Of a DNA stretch of 64,000 nucleotides, positions 32,377 to 43,955 are shown piece after piece (position 1 is the first letter of the stretch; every line of letters starts with the position of its first letter). The notes under the pieces were generated by a model. That model was not told where the DNA came from, made no database searches, and saw only the letters and a list, made by a program, of their open reading frames with translations. This DNA is from Stenotrophomonas sp. ATCM1_4 (GTDB lineage: Bacteria > Pseudomonadota > Gammaproteobacteria > Xanthomonadales > Xanthomonadaceae), in contig NZ_QPFB01000001.1 of assembly GCF_004348115.1 (NCBI RefSeq), positions 1,574,836-1,638,835 of the forward strand, written 5' to 3'. The position numbers and the translations under genes were made by a program.

Positions 32377-33233
32377 TCCCACAGGAACCGCAATCCGCCA
32401 CCGACTACGACGACCGCACGACAGCCGCGGTCAAGACTGTTTTGGTCGAGATCGGACAGATCCTCGGCAGCTTCAAAGGAAAGTTCGCCGTGATCGGCGG
32501 CGCCGTGCCGTGGTTACTGCTGGCAAATGCGGACATGCCCCACGTCGGTACGCTCGACCTGGACCTTGGCCTCGATGCCGAAGCCCTTGGTGACGGCGAG
32601 TACGCGACGCTGGTCGAGTCGCTTATGGGACATGGCTACCAGCAACGTGATGGGCTTCGCCGATTCCAACTGGTGCGGCAGGTACCCGCCACAGATGGCG
32701 GTGGACCGATTGATGTCATCGTCGATTTCCTGATGCCGCGTGATGCCGACATCGCAAGGAACAAACCACCGCTGATCGACAACTTCGCCGTCCAGCGAGC
32801 AGACGGGGCGGACCTGGCGAACCACTTCTACGAGATGGTGGCGGTTACAGGCTCCATGCCAACCGGCGGCACCAACCGCGTGGAGATCGCGGTGTGTTCG
32901 ATTCCCGCATTGCTGGCGATGAAGGGCTATGCCATCGAAGGCCGTCACAAGCAGAAGGACGCTTATGACATCTACTACTGCATCCGTAACTATCCCGGTG
33001 GCATCGACGCCTTGGCGGAAGCCTGCCGGCCGGTGCTGGACCGAGACAGTGGTATTACGGGATACCGCATGATCGCCGGGAAGTTCGACACTCTGGAAAG
33101 CTATGGGCCCACCAGTGTCCGCTTGTTTGTCGAAGAAACGGCTGTGCTGGGAGATCGTACCCCGGAACAATGGCAGCAGGATGCATTCGGCCAAGTGGAC
33201 GCATGGTTGCGAGCGCTGGGCTTGAAAGCCTGA
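32361..33233 (+). CDS. AbiEii-type nucleotidyltransferase toxin
   Basis: A GTG at 32361 starts a 290-residue protein. It has the nucleotidyltransferase signature FAVIGGAVPWLLLAN...TLDLDLGL (Gly46-Gly47, Asp66, Asp68), a third acidic site in PIDVIVDFLMP, and the AbiEii/AbiGii-like KQKDAYDIYYCIRN (about 197-210). In known AbiE systems such toxins add nucleotides to tRNA and stop growth during phage infection. The catalytic set is intact here. It overlaps the antitoxin gene, the usual order. GC content is lower than in flanking core genes, suggesting transfer. Confidence 0.8.
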   Translation: MAENLIPQEPQSATDYDDRTTAAVKTVLVEIGQILGSFKGKFAVIGGAVPWLLLANADMPHVGTLDLDLGLDAEALGDGEYATLVESLMGHGYQQRDGLRRFQLVRQVPATDGGGPIDVIVDFLMPRDADIARNKPPLIDNFAVQRADGADLANHFYEMVAVTGSMPTGGTNRVEIAVCSIPALLAMKGYAIEGRHKQKDAYDIYYCIRNYPGGIDALAEACRPVLDRDSGITGYRMIAGKFDTLESYGPTSVRLFVEETAVLGDRTPEQWQQDAFGQVDAWLRALGLKA

Positions 33234-33270
33234 CGCGATAACGGCACCTGGAGCGATCCACTGCTCTCGC

Positions 33271-33307
33271 TTGATGAGCAGAATAGCCTGGCTATTCTGC
33301 TCATCAA
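33271..33307. repeat. 37-bp perfect palindrome with 18-bp arms
   Basis: TTGATGAGCAGAATAGCC (33271-33288), a single T at 33289, then its exact reverse complement (33290-33307). It lies between the convergent AbiEii and GIY-YIG genes. It could extrude as a cruciform or end transcription in both directions, though no T-tract follows. Confidence 0.85.
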
Positions 33308-33379
33308 CCCAGCCAAGTCTGGTCGTCGCGCAAGGATATGATGAGGCCACCGATGCATCATCCCGAGCTTCATCGCCGC

Positions 33380-34245
33380 CTAATTGTCGTTCAACCCATT
33401 CGGAGAGCGGGTCTGCAGCCGCTCTTTCCAGGTGCTCTCAATTTGCACAACGTCTTCAACCTGCATATCCGGCGACAAGCGCTGCAGGATGCTGAACACA
33501 AACCCCTGTGGATCTCGTCCCCGCAGCAGACGGTTGCCACCGTCGCCGCTGGCAGCATAGTTCTGCCAGCGCCCCAGCAAGTTCTCTGCGCCACTGGCCG
33601 ACCCCACGTACCCCAATCGCGACGTCCGGTCGAAGATGTAATAGATGCCGCGCCATTGCGCCAACGCCTGCCGCCAGCTGGTCGGCAGCAGATTCAACTG
33701 ACTCCACTCAAAGGTCAGTGTCTGCCAATCCGGCATCGCCTTCACCAGCAGGCTCTCGTCATGGATGGCGCGGACCGGCAGCCGATTGCGCGCGGCCCAA
33801 CGCCACCATGAGCGCTCGATGCCCGTCCAATCGATCACTAGCTTCCCTTTCCAATCGGACAGATGCGTTGTCGGCTGCAAATCGAACCAGAAAGAATCGC
33901 GCTCATCCTTGGGGCCCCTCGTACCCAGTAGACGTAGTTCCGGGTTGCCCGGCAGCGTCCAGAATTGCTCGGCCGACACCACCTGATAGCCGGCAACCTC
34001 GTACAACCCTATGAACACCGCACACCCTGCCTCATGCCCAATGAAGGAGGCCAGATAGCGCGCCTTGGATAACGCCTTCTCCACCACCTCGCCATGGTTG
34101 GATTGAAACGCGTTGTAGACTTCGCTCCGCTCGGCCGCTAGCCACGGCAGGACCGCACGCAACTCCTTCTCGGTCGGGCGGTGCCGCATCACCATCACCG
34201 TTGCCGGGTCCAACCCAGCTTTGGCCAGCAGGTCGTTGAGCTCGA

Positions 34246-34267
<22 letters not shown>
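33380..34267 (-). CDS. GIY-YIG nuclease in the restriction operon
   Basis: The 295-residue protein has a C-terminal GIY-YIG domain (about 205-292): [19 protein letters not shown] (GIY 207-209, YVG 220-222), Arg233, Glu277 in QIESTW and the final GLN. All key residues are present, so it should cut DNA. The first 190 residues are unassigned; they contain [26 protein letters not shown]. The ATG at 34267 overlaps the hsdR stop by 22 bp, so it is the last gene of the type I operon. It may be an accessory nuclease of the defence system. Confidence 0.8.
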
Positions 34268-37440
<3,173 letters not shown>

Positions 37441-37535
37441 CCATCCCCCAGTTCATTTGACGCGTAGGAAATTCTTTCCTAGAATCGACCGCAATACGAC
37501 CGGCGCCTCTGCACTTCTTGTGTACGCGTCGGTTT

Positions 37536-38498
37536 TCATTTGTCCTGTTCCAGCTGTTGCCACAGAGGCCATGCCTCCCAGCCGTATACCGCGCCAAATT
37601 CCCTGAGCGAGAAAGCGGCAGGAAACTCATTGTTCAGCAAGTGCGCAAAACGCTGCCCCCAACGCGAACGAGGGCAGATAACACGTAACAGGTGCTGCAT
37701 CAGGCAGAAGTAAAAAAATGGCCTCGCCTGGTTCAATTCTGGCGCCCAATCCGCTGGGACCACTGACAACTCCAGCACGTTGATGTTCCACATGCGGCTA
37801 TGGTGGGCGGACACGTTGCGGATGAAATTCAGGCTGCGCAGCCATTGTGCGAAGGCGCGCCCGTCCTGCACACCGTAGAGTGCAGCAATGGTCTGTTGAT
37901 CGGCATGCTGCATACCGGAAAACAGCCTGGACAGCAGGCCGAAATCCCAGATCTCAATTGCCGCCCAGATCGGCAACGCTCCGTACTGCTGCAGGTGATG
38001 AGCAACAAACGGCTCCTTGCGTGAGCGGTGCAGCATCGACGCATATTTTTCTAGCCATAGCTGGTGCTCGGTCCTGCCTTGGTCCGGCCCCTTGGCAATG
38101 GCTCTCTTGGCAAAATTGCCATGCAGGCAGTCAGGATTTTCGTGCGCACGTGGATCACGCTCACCCAGCAGGTGGGCGATATCCACCCGCACTGCCGTCT
38201 CGATGCGTTCCAGTGCATCCAAGGCCAACAGACGCAGCTTCTTGTCGAAGACATATAACCGCACCACATCCTCGAAACGGCTACCGGCAACGAACGTGTC
38301 CGCACGCACTGCCCGCCCCTGCGCCTGCGATGTCGCAAGATCAATGGCACGCAACGGATACCAGTAGCCACTCAGGCGATAGTAGCCCAGCCGTTTGAGA
38401 TACGACTGCGCCGCGGCCTCGTCCTCGACCTGCAGACCGCGCTGCTGCAATTGCTGCAACTGGTCATCAAAAGCCATCCATGGCTTGAGAGGCTTCAC
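37536..38498 (-). CDS. Abi family (AbiD/AbiF-like) protein, HEPN motif
   Basis: The 320-residue protein fits the Abi_2 family: LKRLGYYRLSGYWYPLR near residues 34-50, RFEDVVRLYVFDKKLRLLALDALERIETAVR, and a C-terminal FIRNVSAHHSRMWN. The latter contains R-x4-H (Arg227 to His232), the HEPN RNase signature. Such proteins abort phage growth, probably by cutting RNA. The gene overlaps hsdS by 4 bp and is inserted between hsdS and hsdR, so it is expressed with the restriction system and may act when restriction fails. Confidence 0.87.
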   Translation of the reverse strand: MKPLKPWMAFDDQLQQLQQRGLQVEDEAAAQSYLKRLGYYRLSGYWYPLRAIDLATSQAQGRAVRADTFVAGSRFEDVVRLYVFDKKLRLLALDALERIETAVRVDIAHLLGERDPRAHENPDCLHGNFAKRAIAKGPDQGRTEHQLWLEKYASMLHRSRKEPFVAHHLQQYGALPIWAAIEIWDFGLLSRLFSGMQHADQQTIAALYGVQDGRAFAQWLRSLNFIRNVSAHHSRMWNINVLELSVVPADWAPELNQARPFFYFCLMQHLLRVICPRSRWGQRFAHLLNNEFPAAFSLREFGAVYGWEAWPLWQQLEQDK

Positions 38499-39802
38499 GG
38501 CAAGGCATCCTGTTTGATGGAGGAAACGCGTAGTTCGCCGGAGATCAGCTTGGGCAGCAGGGTGTCGCGGAGTTGGGCGAGGGAACGGGATTGCTGGCTG
38601 TTCTGCAGTATCTGATCCATTGGCGACTTCGCCATCCTGGCAAACGCCTCAATAACCTCCCCTTCCGCAGCGATGACTCGGATTTCCCGGAGCTGCTCTG
38701 GCTTTACCCGTTGATGGCTATTCGACGTCCCGGTCACCAACTGCTGCATGGCACTGTTGAACTCAAACGATGAGCTTAGGCAGTACACGAACGCACTGCT
38801 AGCGGGTGCTTTGGGGGTCCAAACAATGAATTCCGTTGAGCAAACTGCCCTACTACCGGCATCACCAACAAGCCAGATACGCGGAATATGCGGATTCAGC
38901 TTTGACACCAGTACTGCACCATCCGGCACCGGAGTTTTGTTGCTTTTGATTGACTCACCCAGCTCAATAGCGGGTACTTGGCCGGCATCAAACGCGGGAA
39001 GGCTGTAGTGCGTGAATGTTTCCTCCGGTTGCAAAGTAGGACTCACAGTCCCCTTACCCTGCAGCGCCACATCACCAAACGCAAGTACACGCCACCCCTC
39101 TGGAATTTCTCCCAGTTCCGATTCAACGAATTGATCGGGGAAGAGGTCGTAGAGGTGCGCGGGCAGGCCGGGGAGCGACTGGCCGCGCTGCCAGCGGCCC
39201 TCCAGTTTGGCTCGCACCGGCTCGAAGTCCACAAACCACGCTTTAAACAAGGCGCGCGCCATGGCCTCCAGCGTCTCGTTCTGCTTACGGTTGAGTTCGA
39301 TCTTGTCATCCAGTGTGCCGAGGATGTGGGCGATGGCGCATTGTTCTTTGATAGGCGGCAACGGCACTTTTAGCTCGTTCAGAGCCCTTCCAGTCAGGTG
39401 CTTGATGGTCGTTCCAGTGAAAAACGGCTCCAACCACCCTGCGCGTCCCGCCAACATGAACCAATAGAACAAGTAGTAGTTGTTCAGATCATCTTTCGGC
39501 CGGATCCGGTGCAAGGCCTTCTGGATTTTCATGTCGGGAGCCTGTTCCCGCCAGACTGCGCAACGGCCCGGCTCGCCCCCCTCACAAACAATCAGATCAC
39601 CATCACGAATTCCGTAGCGTTCCTCCTCGCCTTCTTCAAACTTCATCAACGCCAAATCGTTGATGTCGAATGAGCCCCAACGGACGTTGCTATTTCCAAG
39701 GTATGGGCGTGGGACTCCTTTGTTCTTCTGTGCATCGAGCATCTTCCCAAGGTTTGAATCCACGTAATCGCCCAAGCGAACCGTCGGCCACTCATTCGAC
39801 AT
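38495..39802 (-). CDS. hsdS: Type I restriction specificity subunit HsdS
   Basis: The ATG at 39802 gives 435 residues ([21 protein letters not shown]); a TTG two codons upstream is possible but weak. The protein has two target-recognition domains separated by the conserved spacer [55 protein letters not shown], and a matching C-terminal repeat [21 protein letters not shown]. It sets the DNA sequence read by HsdM and HsdR. It overlaps hsdM by 11 bp. No second, silent hsdS copy or inverted repeats for phase variation were seen. Confidence 0.95.
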   Translation of the reverse strand: MSNEWPTVRLGDYVDSNLGKMLDAQKNKGVPRPYLGNSNVRWGSFDINDLALMKFEEGEEERYGIRDGDLIVCEGGEPGRCAVWREQAPDMKIQKALHRIRPKDDLNNYYLFYWFMLAGRAGWLEPFFTGTTIKHLTGRALNELKVPLPPIKEQCAIAHILGTLDDKIELNRKQNETLEAMARALFKAWFVDFEPVRAKLEGRWQRGQSLPGLPAHLYDLFPDQFVESELGEIPEGWRVLAFGDVALQGKGTVSPTLQPEETFTHYSLPAFDAGQVPAIELGESIKSNKTPVPDGAVLVSKLNPHIPRIWLVGDAGSRAVCSTEFIVWTPKAPASSAFVYCLSSSFEFNSAMQQLVTGTSNSHQRVKPEQLREIRVIAAEGEVIEAFARMAKSPMDQILQNSQQSRSLAQLRDTLLPKLISGELRVSSIKQDALP

Positions 39803-41372
39803 ACCCAAGCTCCATCAGGTTGGCTTCAATCGCCGCATCCAGCCTGACCGCTTCCACCCGCTGCTCGCGCCACAGCGCTGCGAGACGCACCATCTTTTCC
39901 TCGAACGGTTCGCCGTCGTCTTCCTGTTCCGCCGCGCCCACATAGCGCCCCGGGGTCAGCACATGCCCGTGCTTGCGGATGTCGTCCATCGAAGCGGATT
40001 TGCAGAAGCCCGCCACATCGGCATATTCGCCAGCGTCTTTTTCACCGCGCCAAGCGTGGTAGGTGTCGGCGATCCTCTGCACGTCCTCATCGGTGAGTTC
40101 GCGGCGGGTGCGGTCCACCAGCACGCCCAGTTTGCGAGCATCGATAAACAGCACTTCTCCGCGCCGGTCACGCAGGCCCTTGCCGGGGTTCTTGTTGCGG
40201 GCCAGGAACCACAGGCAAGCGGGAATCTGGGTGGAGTAGAAGAGCTGCCCGGGCAACGCCACCATGCAATCGACCACGTCGGCCTCGAGCATGGCCTTGC
40301 GGATCTCGCCTTCGCCGGACTGGTTGGAGCTCATCGAGCCGTTGGCCAGCACCACGCCCGCCGTGCCGTTGGGTGCCAGGTGGTGGTAGATGTGCTGTAG
40401 CCACGCGTAGTTGGCATTGCCCACGGGTGGTGGCGGACCGAACTGCCAGCGCACATCCTCACGCAGGCGGTCGCCGCCCCAGTCGGAGATATTGAACGGC
40501 GGGTTGGCCAGGATGTAGTCGGCCTTGAGATCGCGCAGTTCATCCTTGTGGAAGCTGCCCTCGTTGTTCCAGCGGATGTCCGAATCAATACCGCGCACGG
40601 CCAGGTTCATCTTTGCCAGTCGCCAGGTGGTGTAGTTACTCTCCTGGCCGTAGATGGCGATATCACCAATGCGGCCACCGTGCTCGGTGACAAACTTTTC
40701 CGACTGCACGAACATGCCGCCCGAGCCGCAGCACGGGTCATACACACGGCCTGCCACGCCCCGCGCGGGATCAGGCAGAGGTTCGAGCATTTCCACCAGC
40801 ACGCGCACCACCGAACTCGGCGTGTAGAACTCGCCGCCGCGCTTGCCTTCGGCACCTGCGAACTGGCCCAGAAAATATTCGTACACACGGCCAAGGATGT
40901 CCTTCGAGCGGCCGCCTTTCTCGTTAAGCGCAATGCCGGAGACCAGGTCGATCAACTCACCCAGCATCACCTTGTTGAGCGCGGGACGGGCGTAGTCCTT
41001 GGGCAGTACGCCCTTGAGCGATTCGTTGTCCTTTTCGATGGCGCGCATCGCATCATCGATCAGGGTGCCGACGCTGGGCTGCTTGGCGTTGGCCTGCAGG
41101 TGCGACCAGCGCGCCTCCTTCGGCACCCAGAATACGTTGTCGGCGAGATACTCATCCTTGTCCTCTGCCGCCTGCGCGTCCTCGGCCAGCAGCGCGGTGC
41201 GCTTGGCCTCGAAGGCGTCAGAGATGTATTTGAGGAAGATCAGCCCGAGCGCGACATGCTTGTAATCGCTTGGTTCCATGTTGCCGCGCAACTTGTCGGC
41301 GGCTTTGAACAACTCGGCCTCAAAACCGAGGCCGTCGTTCTTGTCTTCTGCTGTCTTCTTGGGCTTGGCCAT
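39792..41372 (-). CDS. hsdM: Type I restriction DNA methyltransferase HsdM
   Basis: The ATG at 41372 ([32 protein letters not shown]) gives 526 residues; longer frames run into unlikely sequence. The N-terminal helical domain HsdM_N is followed by motif [15 protein letters not shown] and catalytic motif [16 protein letters not shown], specific for N6-adenine methylation. It protects host DNA. Ordered behind the mrr gene with a 56-bp gap and in front of hsdS with an 11-bp overlap. Confidence 0.96.
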   Translation of the reverse strand: MAKPKKTAEDKNDGLGFEAELFKAADKLRGNMEPSDYKHVALGLIFLKYISDAFEAKRTALLAEDAQAAEDKDEYLADNVFWVPKEARWSHLQANAKQPSVGTLIDDAMRAIEKDNESLKGVLPKDYARPALNKVMLGELIDLVSGIALNEKGGRSKDILGRVYEYFLGQFAGAEGKRGGEFYTPSSVVRVLVEMLEPLPDPARGVAGRVYDPCCGSGGMFVQSEKFVTEHGGRIGDIAIYGQESNYTTWRLAKMNLAVRGIDSDIRWNNEGSFHKDELRDLKADYILANPPFNISDWGGDRLREDVRWQFGPPPPVGNANYAWLQHIYHHLAPNGTAGVVLANGSMSSNQSGEGEIRKAMLEADVVDCMVALPGQLFYSTQIPACLWFLARNKNPGKGLRDRRGEVLFIDARKLGVLVDRTRRELTDEDVQRIADTYHAWRGEKDAGEYADVAGFCKSASMDDIRKHGHVLTPGRYVGAAEQEDDGEPFEEKMVRLAALWREQRVEAVRLDAAIEANLMELGYVE

Positions 41373-41428
41373 AGTGCTTCTTCTTGTTCCATGTGGCGCA
41401 GGCAAAGGCTGCCTGTCGCCGGTGAATT

Positions 41429-42316
41429 TCAATCTTGTCCCGCCAAAAACCACACCGGCTTGAGCGGCAGGCGACGGCGAGCGCTGTCATCCAGCTGGCC
41501 GTAGTGGCGGGTCCATAGTTCGACCAGTTGGGTGGCGTCGATCAGGGTGATGCGGCGGTGGCTTTGGCGGGCTTCCAGGTCGGCGTCCTTGGTGAAGCCG
41601 GACAGGGCTACGAACAGGCCCACGTCGCCTTCACCCAGCACGGCCATGAAGCTGCGCAGGCCCATCACGTCGATCTTGGGTGAGTTGGCGTTGCGCTTGA
41701 CCTGCACCTTGATGCGCGGCGGGCGGGTGCCCAGTGGGTCGTTGTAGGCGATGACATCGATGCCGCCGTCCTTGCCGGGCGGGGCGATCCAAGCCACGTG
41801 GTAGCCCATGGCGGTGAGCAGGGCGCCCACCAGCTCCTGGAAGTCGTAGGGCGGCATGTCGGCCAGGTGCGCCTCGATCTCGGCCCAGGCCATTTCCTCG
41901 GCCTGCTCCAGGGTGATGCTGGCGGACTTTTCCACCGCTTCGTCGTCGACCTCGTCGACCTCCACCACCGGCTGCGCCTTCTTCCACTTGTGGTACAGGC
42001 GCACCGCCTCACGGTAGAACTGCTCGCCGTCCGGGTATTGCCGATAGGCCTGCGCACCTTCGGTGGTGATGTTCCAGATGCCCTTGTCCTTGACCAGCCA
42101 ACCTGCCTTGACGGTATCAACGGTGGCGAAGCGCACGATCTTCTCGAAGCGGCGCCCGCCGGTGGGGTAGTCGCCGGCCTCGTAAGGGGTCAATTCGACC
42201 TGCGCGGCCAGGGCGGCCAGGGCTTCGGCGGCCTTCAGGCCGTCGGGCCGGGCCTGCAGGATGCCAAACAAGGTGCGTATCAGGTGGCCGGTCCGGGCCT
42301 TGGTTACTTCTGCCAT
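41429..42316 (-). CDS. mrr: Mrr-type restriction endonuclease
   Basis: The ATG at 42316 gives 295 residues. An N-terminal Mrr_N winged helix (residues about 10-90, ...[38 protein letters not shown]) is followed by a linker and an Mrr_cat nuclease: [16 protein letters not shown] (Glu161), [11 protein letters not shown] (Asp187) and IKVQVKRN (Gln205, Lys207). All are intact. It would cut modified (methylated) DNA. The frame is open for another 215 codons upstream but that stretch covers palindromic repeats and is not coding. First gene of the minus-strand defence operon. Confidence 0.9.
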   Translation of the reverse strand: MAEVTKARTGHLIRTLFGILQARPDGLKAAEALAALAAQVELTPYEAGDYPTGGRRFEKIVRFATVDTVKAGWLVKDKGIWNITTEGAQAYRQYPDGEQFYREAVRLYHKWKKAQPVVEVDEVDDEAVEKSASITLEQAEEMAWAEIEAHLADMPPYDFQELVGALLTAMGYHVAWIAPPGKDGGIDVIAYNDPLGTRPPRIKVQVKRNANSPKIDVMGLRSFMAVLGEGDVGLFVALSGFTKDADLEARQSHRRITLIDATQLVELWTRHYGQLDDSARRRLPLKPVWFLAGQD

Positions 42317-42652
42317 GCGTCCCCTGCTTTGGTGGCCTGTTCCAGCCCGCCTGCGCGGCGATCGGGGCGGGAAAATCAGGTCTCGTGATGTGAAGGCGAA
42401 TGATAGCTGGGCGCGCCTTGGTATATCAGGCTGAACGGGTGTTTTGCTGGGGGAAACTGCTTTGTTGGCCCTCTCTTGAATCCTGGTTCGGTAGGAATTG
42501 AGGGGGAATGCTGGGCCGCTGACTTTGTGGGTCTCTGCGGTCGATCTGGGACCTTCTTTGTCTTCGGATCGGGACGGGAGGTGTATTGAGGATCTGTTTG
42601 AGGGGGCAGCGCGGACGGTTTTGGTTGATTCCGTCTGCGGGTACCGCTGGAA

Positions 42653-42790
42653 CCCTCCCCTTGCCTTGCGGCAAAGGGAGGGGGTCAGGAGCTGTGACTG
42701 GGGGTTTGCGGCCGGAAGCGCAGGGCAGGATCGGGAAGCGCCCCCATCCGCCCTTCGGGCACCTTCCCCCACTTGCGGGGGAAGGGAGGG
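42653..42790. repeat. Repeat-bearing gap at the right edge of the defence island
   Basis: The 727-bp gap (42317-43043) has no convincing gene. Repeats of the dispersed family lie at 42653-42684 and 42741-42790. Just before the next gene, CGGGAA (42981-42986) and TTCCCG (42995-43000) form a dyad that might bind a regulator of the CoA-ester lyase gene. No insertion sequence, integrase or tRNA marks the island boundary here. Confidence 0.6.
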
Positions 42791-43043
42791 ATCCTGGGTT
42801 ACGGGCGATGTCGGACAGGTTCGCGGCGCCGGCAAAAGCTGAATGCGCGGCGCCACCACAGGTTCGGCAGACCGGGTTCCCGACGAAGCCCCCGCCGCGC
42901 GTGGCTCGGCACCGCCCGGGGCCGCAGGTTGTGGGCGGCCTGATCCGGCAAAGCGCAACAAACGCTATTGCATGAATGTTCGGGAATACACTTTTTCCCG
43001 GTTCCGATTTGCGCAGACTGCCCTCAAGGTTAGAGGGAACCCC

Positions 43044-43895
43044 ATGCGTAGCAAGCTGTTTGTGCCCGGCGCACGTCCGGAGCTGTTCGACAAGGCCATG
43101 GCCGGACCGGCCGATGCCTTGTCTTTCGATCTGGAAGATTCCGTGCCGGAGGCCGGCAAGACGGCTGCACGGGCGGCCGTGGCCGCGTTTCTGGCGCGCC
43201 CGGAGGTGGTGGCCGGCGGCAAGCTGCTGATCGTGCGCACCAATGCCACCGACAGCCCGCACTTCGCCGCCGACCTCCAGGCCGTGGCCGTGCCCGGCGT
43301 GTGGCTGCTCAACATTCCCAAGATCGAATCGGCCGCGCAGGTGCGCCAGGTCGCCACGGCGCTGGAACAGGCCGAGGCCGCCAACGGCGTGGCCCAGCCG
43401 ATCGGGCTGCTGATCAACATCGAAACCCCGCGCGGGCTGCGCCATGCCGCCGAACTGGCCGCCGCGCATCCGCGCGTGGCCGGGCTGCAGTTGGGCCTGG
43501 GCGACCTGTTCGCGCCCAACGGCATCGCGCGTGACCCGGCCAACGTGCAGGCCACGTTGTTCGCGGTGAAGATGGCCGCCGCCGAAGCCGGGGTGTTCGC
43601 CTGCGACGGCGCATGGCCGGACGTGGCCGACGCCGAGGGCTTCACGGTCGAGGCAACCATGGCGCAGAGGCTGGGCTTCATCGGCAAGAGCTGCATCCAC
43701 CCGCGCCAGGTGGCGCTGGCCAACACCCTCTTCAGCGTGCCCGAGGCACTGGTCGCCGAGGCACGGCGTATCCTCGCCGCCGCCAAGCAGGCCGATGCGC
43801 AGGGCCGCGGCGCGTTCCTGTTCGAGGGGCGCATGGTCGACCTGCCGTTCCTGCGCCGTGCCGAAGCCATCGTCGCCGGGGCCGGCCACGCCTGA
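43044..43895 (+). CDS. CoA ester lyase (HpcH/HpaI, CitE-like)
   Basis: The ATG at 43044 is preceded by AGAGGGAA and gives 283 residues. SKLFVPGARPELFDKAMAGPADALSFDLEDSVPEAGK is the family start, with Arg/Asp/Glu ligands for Mg and CoA-ester. LLINIETPRGL and GLQLGLGDLFAPNGI follow, and FIGKSCIHPRQVALAN is near the end. This fits citrate-lyase-beta-like enzymes that split malyl-, citramalyl- or methylmalyl-CoA. The precise substrate cannot be read. It is 60 bp upstream of the symporter gene. Confidence 0.85.
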   Translation: MRSKLFVPGARPELFDKAMAGPADALSFDLEDSVPEAGKTAARAAVAAFLARPEVVAGGKLLIVRTNATDSPHFAADLQAVAVPGVWLLNIPKIESAAQVRQVATALEQAEAANGVAQPIGLLINIETPRGLRHAAELAAAHPRVAGLQLGLGDLFAPNGIARDPANVQATLFAVKMAAAEAGVFACDGAWPDVADAEGFTVEATMAQRLGFIGKSCIHPRQVALANTLFSVPEALVAEARRILAAAKQADAQGRGAFLFEGRMVDLPFLRRAEAIVAGAGHA

Positions 43896-43955
43896 TCCTT
43901 CCTCAAGGTGACGGCCTGGGCCGGCACCTCCGCTTTACTTTCCGGGGTCCATCCC

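Noticed and set aside
42317..42961. N-terminal extension of the Mrr protein
   Set aside because: The open frame spans palindromic repeats and is Pro/Arg/Ser-rich; the ATG at 42316 matches the normal Mrr N-terminus.
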